Below, one piece after another: positions 56,691 to 64,000 of a DNA stretch of 64,000 nt (positions are counted from its first letter, which is position 1; each line of letters starts with the position of its first letter). Made by a program: the position numbers and the translations under genes. Below the pieces are notes generated by a model, which ran no database searches, was not told where the DNA came from, and saw only the letters and a program-made list of their open reading frames with translations. Source of the stretch: Centrapalus pauciflorus (taxonomy: Eukaryota; Streptophyta; Magnoliopsida; Asterales; Asteraceae); NCBI GenBank assembly GCA_020465985.1, contig JAANYP010001176.1, positions 58,718 to 122,717 of the forward strand, read 5' to 3'.

Positions 56691-56706
56691 ACTTAGGAAA
56701 ATAATT

Positions 56707-57579
56707 CAGAGCATTATAAAGCGTTGAACAGTACTGTGAGTAACCGTTATTATTGTTTGCATGTATTTTATGAAATTGAGACATAATTTGCTTCTATATG
56801 TCTTCTTTGGACTTCAATAGACTTTTGTGTGTGAAGGCGAACACTGTGGTACAAGCGGTGCCCAGCTTAGCCGGATCTTACATCAGATCTATTAATGTGC
56901 ATAATTTATTGCTATCTGTTTATTATTCTGCATACTATACACCAAGCTTTGTTTGAGCGTTTCTTTGTGCATTTCATAAGCAATTTACATTTCCGCAAGC
57001 AATTTTGATGCACATCACTATCCCCGAGCATTATGCGGGTAGCTAGCCCCGCATCACAGATTGATCATCTGTCAGCGGTAACCCCTAGTGGTGGCATCTC
57101 CTTTTCAGCGTGTAATGTCTCAATTGTGCAAACATTCATTCTGGGTATAAGCAATTACAAACACGCAAGCTTTATAGCCTTTACAGGCACAATTCTTTAG
57201 CCACATATCTTACATGCATTATGAATTTCTATTAACTCACTAAGCAATTAGCTTACTAATTCTACTCACAATTTTTCAGGCAAAGGTAAAGAGCAAGCTG
57301 GACTATCTGCTTAGGTCTACTTTCTGTTCAACCCAGATGACTTAGCTCACTATTCAGCTTGTGGTATAGTGTTGAGTTGCTTTGGGATCTGGGTAGTTGC
57401 CTTTATTTATATTGTGATGTAATAGCAATTTAGTACTGTAACCTTGTAGCATGTGTAGTGCATGACTTATTGTAATCCTTTATTTTGAATTTATGCAAGC
57501 TTTAGACTTATTATAATGGTTATGGCAATTGTTATTTATTCCTGGGATTAAGCAAGCGTGTTTAAGAAAGGATGTGACA
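56707..57579 (+). repeat. Duplicated fragment of the gypsy LTR
   Basis: The last 873 bp of the gypsy LTR, ending GATGTGACA, repeated by the tandem duplication. It shows that the gypsy insertion came before the duplication. Confidence 0.9.
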
Positions 57580-57625
57580 TCGCCGCCTGGCCGTCGCCGC
57601 CTCCCATCGCCGTCGCCGCTGCCAT
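57580..57625 (-). other. GC-rich junction segment, copy 2
   Basis: Duplicate of 53155-53200. Confidence 0.5.
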
Positions 57626-60540
57626 CTCTATATTTTCTGATTCTGCCTTTCAGTCGGTTATGAAGAAATTCGACGTCGTCCACATTTATGAAGTCCAAGT
57701 CATTTTCGTAGAACTCCTCAACTGTGCCATCTTCTCTTTCTACCTGAAAGGTAGGATAGTAAACTTTCGCTCTTCTGCACATTATAATGTTGAGGAGTTT
57801 CTTTATCTTAGATTTTGAGACTTTGGACCTCCTTTCCCTGAGCATCAACTGGTTGTACTCGGCCTGTTCAGCTTTGGATACGTTGGTCAGTTCCATGAGT
57901 AAGCGCATGCTGTAAGACCCTGGCTTTTTTCTGAACACCATCTTAAACCGTTCTTCCAGAAACGGATTCTGAAACTGCTCTGGCGGAAACTTTTGCAGAA
58001 ATTCTTTAAGGCCCTGAACGGGGGGTTCTTCTATCTCTGATGCTTTAGCTTCAAGTAATTTAAAGATTTTCCCTTGCCGTTCTTGTTTCAACTCCTCTTT
58101 CAATTCAGGTGGTAGAGTATGCACCTCACCTTTAGAATACCAACCCACCCAGTATAGATCGCTTCTGTCATAAACACCGGGTTCTGTGGGAGGCTCATCA
58201 AATCTGTGAACACGCCTGGTTTCTGAGGGACCCGGCTCCATGATTTGCACTTGGGGTGCAGGTTGGATTATGGGTGGACTTTGAGATCTGGGAGGGCTTT
58301 GGACTATTTGGGATTCTTGTTGAGGAGCTGGGGGTGGAGAGTTTAGGAATTCAAAGGAAGATGAGGATTTTTGTGGTGATTCGGGCTCTGGCTTAGGGAT
58401 GATTAAGGGTTGGTTGTCATCAGTATCAGAGTCTGAGTCAGACACCAATATGAATTCAACCTTTTCATGGATGGGTTCGAACTCTACCATGGCCGTCACT
58501 GGATCTAATGGAGCTGGACCCTCAAACATGGGTTTGTCTTCTATCATCAAGTACTCCTGAGTCTCATTCATCTTATCCCCTGACCCCTGAACCTCTGTAC
58601 TTTCTGATTCTGCTCCCCCTACGATCAACATAAGGTCCTCAGACTAAGTCTTTTGGCGCTTCTCCCCCTCATGGCGATCAGGGTCGTCCTGATCGTCATG
58701 TTTCCTCTTTTAGGACTCAGCCTGTGGACGACATTGTAGCTCGATAACTGCAGATTCTAGACGATCCATGCGGGAGTTTAGTTGCTCCTGGACTTGAAGT
58801 ATTAGGCAGTTTTGTGCGTCTATTTTATCTGACAGTTCTTGAATCATCATTTGGACTGATAGGGTCCCTGGTGGAGGTACATCCTCAGAAGCGACACCCT
58901 TACCCTTAATTAAGGATAGAAGGGCGGTATGATGTTCCTCGGCAGCCTCCTTGTGGGTGTCCAGGGCAACCTGGGTAACAACACCGGCAGCACGTAGAGC
59001 TGCTGTTAACATCTCTAAGTTTATTTGGAGATGGCCTGAAGTGGATGGCGTAGATGGAGCCACCTCAGGTCTTCCTTCTGTCATTTCTGGCTCCACAATG
59101 GGATGCGCAGATCCAGAAGTTTGAGGAGCCGCCACAAAGGCAGCTCGTTGATGGGACGCCACGAAGGCGTCGTGCGATGTGTGTGGGGGAGGGGAGTGAA
59201 TCGTGGGAGAAAGAGGTTCGGTCACATGGGGTGGAGTGTGACCTCGTTCAACACCACGGCTCTCCGAGTGAGAGGGTGATGGCATGCGTGGTAGATCCTC
59301 GTGCAATGAAGTAGCACCCTGTTGAGAGGATGCTAAGTGGGTGGTTGGGGTGAGTTCGACCATCGGACTAACGGTCTGAAAGTGGGTTGTCCGGCTGATT
59401 GGACTGTGGTCACCCTCGGATGTTACCTCTATCCCTCTTACAACAGAGACGGTTCTTTCAGAATCCGCCATCTCTGCTGCCTCACCTGCTCCTCCCTCTC
59501 TCACACTCATAAGCTCCCGCTCACCTAACCCCAAAGATTGTTCAACCTCCGCCGCTTCTCCCTCCTCCTCACTCACTCTAAGCTCACCTTCGGACTGGGT
59601 AGGCTCAGTCGGATCTGACTGAGCCTCATCCGGATAAAATTCTCTCAGATACGCCCTAACCCGTTCAGATTGCACTGCCCTTTGAAGAAGGGACCGTGAG
59701 ATTGTCATCACTGGTACAGTAGGAGCCCCTATTGGCAGATTAAGCTTTTGGATCGCCACTGTTGGGTAGACATCTGCCTCTGGACGTTCATGAATGTTGT
59801 CATCGTTGTCCATGACATACTGAATGATTAGTTGTAGAAAACGTTGGAGAGGGATGTATTTTCGTCCTCGTTTGGTGCCCCTCTCCAGGTGAACTCTCCT
59901 CAATTCCTCGAAGAGGAATGCCGCGTAATCAACGTGTCTGTCGTAGGCAAAGCCAGCGAACATTGCTAGGACTTGAGCGGATGCGGAGTCGTGTCCAGCA
60001 TGCTTGTCGGTGAAGCACTTGTTGATCACGTCAAAAAGAATCCTCCAATGAGCCTGGAGATTCTTGGTCCTGAAGTCTGAAGGTTTGGTGAGTGGACCGT
60101 CATATCCTAAGGTTTGAATTTCATTAAGGGTTTCTTGGAGGGAAGGAATGGGGGCGAAGGCGATGCATGGAGTGGGCTTCAGTGGGTAGGCGTAAGATAT
60201 GACGAATGGCTGCGGTGGTTATTTTGACTGGGACACAGTCTATGGTGGTGGTGAAGTGTGGTTCGGCATCGGCGACAAATTTTAACCGATTCCAGAATTT
60301 TTGCAGGTAGATTTGGGGAACGGAGATGGCTGTGGAAAGGGAGTAGTAGATTGGGTGGTTTGTCAGGATGTCGAAGGCTAGTGTTTCGGGTTCGCGGGTA
60401 AGAATGGACACATCAAGCTGCCAATTATGTGGCATGAACTCAACGAATTCGGCTTGGGGAAGAACAGATTCTTCAGGTAATTGGGCATTGTTGTTGGGAA
60501 TGGGGGGATGGGGTATGGTAAGTACGACTGCGGGTTCCAT
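57626..60540 (-). pseudogene. Element E aORF, copy 2 (truncated, with stops)
   Basis: Identical in protein sequence to copy 1, with the same frameshift after LPTEA, the same TAA and TAG between the central and third parts, and the same truncation. Sub-frames: 60540-60124, 60029-58710 and 58631-57480 (the last runs into duplicated LTR). This copy keeps its complete leader (intron, palindrome array, promoter-like box) and is continuous with the pol gene at 62473-64000, so it stands in the ancestral position. One silent base differs from copy 1, at 58029. Confidence 0.75.
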
Positions 60541-60545
60541 GATTC

Positions 60546-61538
60546 CTGTAAAGGTGCATCAGAGTTAGAACAGAAGACTTTAAATGATAAGACATTGATA
60601 TGAAGTCTGGATAAGTGTGAAATTGAAACTGCATGATCTGTTTAAAGCATCCGGTCTTTATTTGTAGAATGGAATTCTACTAAATAAAGTCCAAAGTCAA
60701 TCGTTGAGAGACTAATGTTAGAACAGACATTTTCACTCAAACACTGATCCTAACTCTAACCAATGGTGCACCAGAATGAAAATCTTTTTGGGTTTTTTGA
60801 TTTATAATGAAATTGTAAAAATGGAAAATTGAGAAAAAATGCTAAGTGTTGGATTTCGGATGGACCAAATTCGGATGAACAATACCACCGAATTCAGATC
60901 CAGTTGAAATCCGGATGATGAATGATAATGGTAGGGAGGGTCCGAATTCGGATGATGTGATGGATGTGGATGGTCCGAATTCGGATGGTGATGCTAATTC
61001 GGATGTGGACCGAAGTGGAGTGGACTTATGCAATGAGAAGGAATGGACCGAATTCGGATGGAATACAAAATTCGGATGGGGACCGAATTCGGATGAACAG
61101 TGCATGAGATATACAACTTAGGAAAATAATTTGAACATACTTTGAGGAACCGAGTTCGGATACACAGTGGTCCGAGTTCGGATGCACAGTGACCGAAATC
61201 GGATCCACAGTTGTGAAATTTGTGAAATTCTTCTAAGGGACTCATCCGAATTCGGGGCTTGGTCTGAATTCGGATGGTCCGAAGTGCATCAGTTCATTTA
61301 TTGTGTTCATGCAGCATGCAACGTGAACAGTTGAAAATATGATAAAAATGCATGAAATAGAAGATCCTAGTCTAAAAACATGTAAGGAACAATTTATTTA
61401 ACTACAACTAACTAAACAAAGTAGATTTAGAGTCCTAAAAATGTGAAAAACCGAAACAAAAACAAACTAAGAAAAATGTGAGAATCAAATAGAAAATATA
61501 GTAAGTTAAATGCTAAAATAAAGGTAGAAAGATGTTAC
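60546..61538 (-). other. Putative leader intron of the aORF, element E
   Basis: Minus strand donor CAG then GTAACATC (61538) and acceptor CACCTTTACAG (60546), 993 bp, in the same places as in element B (14914-15959). Confidence 0.45.
60850..61280 (-). repeat. Palindrome array CCGAATTCGG, element E
   Basis: Five complete CCGAATTCGG copies (near 60941, 60976, 61048, 61082 and 61246) plus about twelve degenerate ones (CCGAGTTCGG, CCGAAATCGG) in the putative intron. Confidence 0.87.
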
Positions 61539-61721
61539 CTGAGAGTGCCGAACTCGAAAAATGCAAGAAAAACGAAAGAAATTGATGAGCCGAGAAGCTT
61601 GAAATTCGAAAATGGAGGATTTGTGGGCGGTGGTCGGCGTCGGTAAGGAGAGAAAGAAGAAGAGATGGGTTTGAAAACTTGAAGGAGAAGGAAGCAATGA
61701 CCTTTTGACCGTTGACCCACC

Positions 61722-61732
61722 TCTTTTAAAGG
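61722..61732 (-). promoter_or_regulatory. Putative internal core promoter of the aORF, element E
   Basis: Minus strand CCCTTTAAAAG after GGGTCATCA-type GC-rich sequence and before GGTGGGTCAACGG, matching 14739-14748 in element B. Confidence 0.4.
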
Positions 61733-62175
61733 GTGTGGGTCGGGTCGGGTCATCAGGATCCGCGCCCAAAATGACATGGGCCGCCGGATTGTTCACAAAA
61801 ATACACACACAAAAAAAATATTTTGGGCCATGAAACAAATACAAACAAAAATTTGTAAACAAAAATTTGGCCCAATTAATCACATCTTTTTGTATTTTTC
61901 TTTGAAACAAAAAATAAGCAATTGCAAAATAAAATATTTGTGAGATTTTCTTGTAGCAATTAAGATAAGACAGAATAAAATAAAATAAAATAAGATAAAA
62001 TATTTTTGGCTTTTTGACAAATTTAAACAAATAAAATCTTTTTGTGATTTTCTGACCAATTAAATTAAACCTAAAGATCTAAAAATTAACCAACCTAAAA
62101 TTTAAAAATTTTAACTAAGAGAAATAATAAAAATAAGAGGAACAAAGAATTATAAGAATTAACATCCTAACTATA

Positions 62176-62184
62176 CTCCCCCTC
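62176..62184 (-). promoter_or_regulatory. Internal polypurine-like tract, element E
   Basis: Minus strand GAGGGGGAG then TATAGTTAGG, identical to 14288-14296 of element B. Confidence 0.6.
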
Positions 62185-62472
62185 AAATAAACACCTCTTC
62201 GCTTCTTTATCTTTTTCAGATTAAATCCTTGAACCTATTTAGCCTTAAAGATACAGACAAACCTGGATTACATTTGTGTCCCACTCAGTGATGAACAATT
62301 CACACAGCAATTTGTCAGAATCATTAATTATTAAAGATGTACATAGATAAGGAAACATTGACTTTTAATTTAGTGATACTACCGTTAAATTTAAATAACA
62401 TATATTTTCTAAAATAAAGGAATTTCAAACATGATAGCTTGAAATAGAATTATTTAAGACAATATCTGATAT

Positions 62473-64000
62473 TTAATTGGAAGGTGGATTCAACATGCCG
62501 ATATGGGATACTAAAAACTGAAAACGAGGTTCGTCTAAAGCTTTAGTAAAGATATCCACGAGTTGATATTCCGTGCCAACAAAATACAACTCAATTGTTC
62601 CCTTTTCTACGTGATCTTTAATAAAATGATACCTGATATCTATAAGTTTTGTTCGAGAGTGCTGCACGGGATTGCAAGAGATGGCAATTGCACTTCGAGA
62701 ATCGCTAGTAAATTGGGATATTGGTGAGTGAGAATCCATAATCGCGTAATTGCGTTCTCATCCACAGCACTTAAGAGCAATAGCTTGCAGCTGCTACATA
62801 CTCTGCCTCAGCTGTGGATGTTGAAACACAATTCTGCTTTTTGGATGACCAACTCACCGGTCTGTCTCCCAAGAACTGTATTCATCCCGATGTGCTTGTC
62901 CTGTCAACTCTACAACCTGCAAAATCAGCATCTGAAAAGGCAGTAAGATCAAAATCGGTTCCCTTTGGATACCATAGACCAAGATCGGGTGTACCCTTAA
63001 GATAACGAAAAATGCGTTTTACCGCAGTTAGATGTGATTCTTTTGGGTCGGCCTGAAAGCGAGCACAAAGACATGTTGAAAACATTATATCAGGCCTACT
63101 AGCAGTCAGATACAGTAAGGATCCTATCATCCCTCTGTAAGTTGTATTATCGACACTTTTCCCAGAAGGATCGGTGTCTAACTTACAGTTGGAGGCCATG
63201 GGAGTTGCGATACTCGTGCAAGAGTCTAACTTATACTTCTTGAGAATATCAAGAGTATATTTCGACTGGTTCACAAAAATCCCATTTTCAAGTTGTTTGA
63301 CTTGTAATCCGAGGAAAAAGTTCATTTCCCCCATCATACTCATCTCGAACCTGGACTCCATTAGAGCTGAAAAATCCGTACAGAAATTACTGTCTATAGA
63401 TCCAAATATAATTTCGTCGACATATATTTGTACTAGCATATGTGTGGGCCTTCCTTTTTCATGAACAGAGTTGTGTCGACCACACCTTTGCTGAAACCAG
63501 CTGAGATAAGAAAATTTGAGAGACTATCATACCATGCGCGAGGTGCTTGTCATAAACCATAGAGGGCTTTGTCTAGCACATAAACATGGTCAGGTTTATG
63601 TGCGCCAACAAATCCTTGTGGTTGTTCAACGTACACCTCTTTGTTAAGTTCACCGTTAAGAAAGGTTGTCTTGACGTTCATCTGGTACACTTTGAAGTCC
63701 TTGTGTGCGGCGTACGCCAAGAAGATTCTGATAGCTTCGATCCGTGCAACTAGAGCGAAGGTCTCGTCATAATCTATCCCTTCTTGTTGTCGGTAGCCTT
63801 TGGCAACAAGTCTCGCTTTATTCCTTATCACAATGCCGTTCTCATCTCGTTTGTTCTTATAGATCCACTTTGTTCCGATAACTGTTCGGTCTTTTGGTTT
63901 GGAAACTAACCGCCATACTCTAAGCTGTTCAAACTGGTTGAGCTCTTATTGCATTGCAACAATCCAGTCTGGGTCTTTTAGGGATTCATCCACACGAGCG
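62473..64000 (-). pseudogene. Element E pol: reverse transcriptase and RNase H, partial and broken
   Basis: Reads from the window end (minus strand) to the stop at 62473. Integrase and protease lie outside. Blocks: 63831-63550 (ARLVAKGYRQQEGIDYDETF), 63439-62882 (RT palm and thumb) and 62739-62473 (RNase H end, HIGMLNPPSN). The catalytic motif reads YVDEIIFG: the second Asp of YVDD is Glu (codon at 63415-63413), which should abolish polymerisation. A TAA is at 63948-63946, and small indels lie near 63440-63550, 62710 and 62780-62880. Trp codons that are stops in element B (12508, 12558) are intact here, so the two copies decayed independently. Confidence 0.85.

Larger units (their letters stand above)
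52282..56706. repeat. Tandem duplication, copy 1 (4,425 bp)
   Basis: Starts TCAGAGCATT inside the gypsy LTR and ends in the aORF leader of element E. Copy 2 follows head-to-tail at 56707-61131. Every open frame in one copy recurs exactly 4,425 bp away with the same protein. The only difference I saw is C at 53604 against T at 58029, a silent change. AATT stands at 52278-52281, 56703-56706 and 61128-61131, so the breakpoints share 4 bp. Confidence 0.95.
56707..61131. repeat. Tandem duplication, copy 2 (4,425 bp)
   Basis: Head-to-tail repeat of 52282-56706; right flank 61132 (TGAACATAC) is the original continuation of the aORF leader. See copy 1. Confidence 0.95.
53155..64000 (-). mobile_element. 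Element E: minus-strand relative of element B, partial
   Basis: From the window end leftwards: RT-RNase H, internal polypurine-like tract, aORF promoter and intron, palindrome array, aORF, then the aORF again through the tandem duplication. All parts are closely similar to element B (near-identical RT blocks, the same CCGAATTCGG arrays). Gag, protease, integrase and the 5-prime LTR lie beyond 64000. The aORF C-terminus and 3-prime LTR are missing, cut at about 53200 by GC-rich DNA and the gypsy LTR. Confidence 0.88.

Noticed and set aside
52282..61131. The repeat considered as LTRs of a large retroelement
   Set aside because: The copies are directly adjacent, contain coding DNA and part of an LTR, and lack TG/CA ends at the borders.

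Overview
This is repeat-rich intergenic DNA from a flowering plant. Every recognisable coding sequence belongs to a transposable element (TE); I found no convincing host gene, tRNA, rRNA or CRISPR array. The gag-pol types (Ty1/copia with long 3-prime accessory ORFs, Tekay-like Ty3/gypsy LTRs, plant hAT transposases, a Harbinger-type MITE) are those of eudicots. The accessory-ORF proteins remind me most of Asteraceae retroelements, but that is from memory and only moderately certain.

Layout. 1-3841 is the 3-prime part of a Sirevirus-type copia element (A): a broken accessory ORF (aORF), a polypurine tract and a 3-prime LTR. 3842-5505 and 30275-31355 are remnants of minus-strand gypsy LTRs. 5506-30269 is one complete but interrupted Sirevirus-type element (B), with 347-bp LTRs and target duplication ACTAC. 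It carries gag, a long coiled-coil region, protease, integrase, RT-RNase H and an aORF. That aORF is split by a second complete Sirevirus-type element (C, 16403-27040; 662-bp LTRs; target duplication CCTGG). 31356-34618 is a decayed hAT element with terminal inverted repeats. About 37070-40665 is a second decayed hAT-type element on the minus strand. 41980-48241 is a complete minus-strand copia element of another lineage (D; 237-bp LTRs; target duplication ATATA) sitting in an AT microsatellite, with a nearly intact pol. 48536-48906 is a MITE flanked by TAA. 49970-53154 holds MITE fragments and the 3-prime end of a plus-strand gypsy element, whose 2.4-kb LTR contains very long AT and TG microsatellites. 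53155-64000 is a minus-strand relative of B (element E). Its aORF region, with part of the gypsy LTR, is present twice as a direct tandem duplication of 4,425 bp. I saw one mismatch between the copies.

How the parts work together. Elements B, C and E are gag-pol-aORF retrotransposons: gag packages RNA, pol supplies protease, integrase and RT-RNase H, and the aORF product has no known function. All copies are disabled by frameshifts and stops, many of them C-to-T or G-to-A changes as expected of methylated, silenced DNA. LTR divergences counted by eye agree with the nesting: B about 8 of 347, and C, inserted into B, about 8 of 662.

Most unusual signals. (1) Arrays of the palindrome CCGAATTCGG and its half sites occur in both the gag leader and the aORF leader of the B/E family. 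(2) The aORF has what looks like its own TATA box and a leader intron, conserved in B and E. (3) Elements A, C and D each carry a different short repeated motif in their non-coding regions. (4) The 4,425-bp tandem duplication has AATT at all three breakpoints. All statements are from reading the sequence; no database search or alignment program was run.
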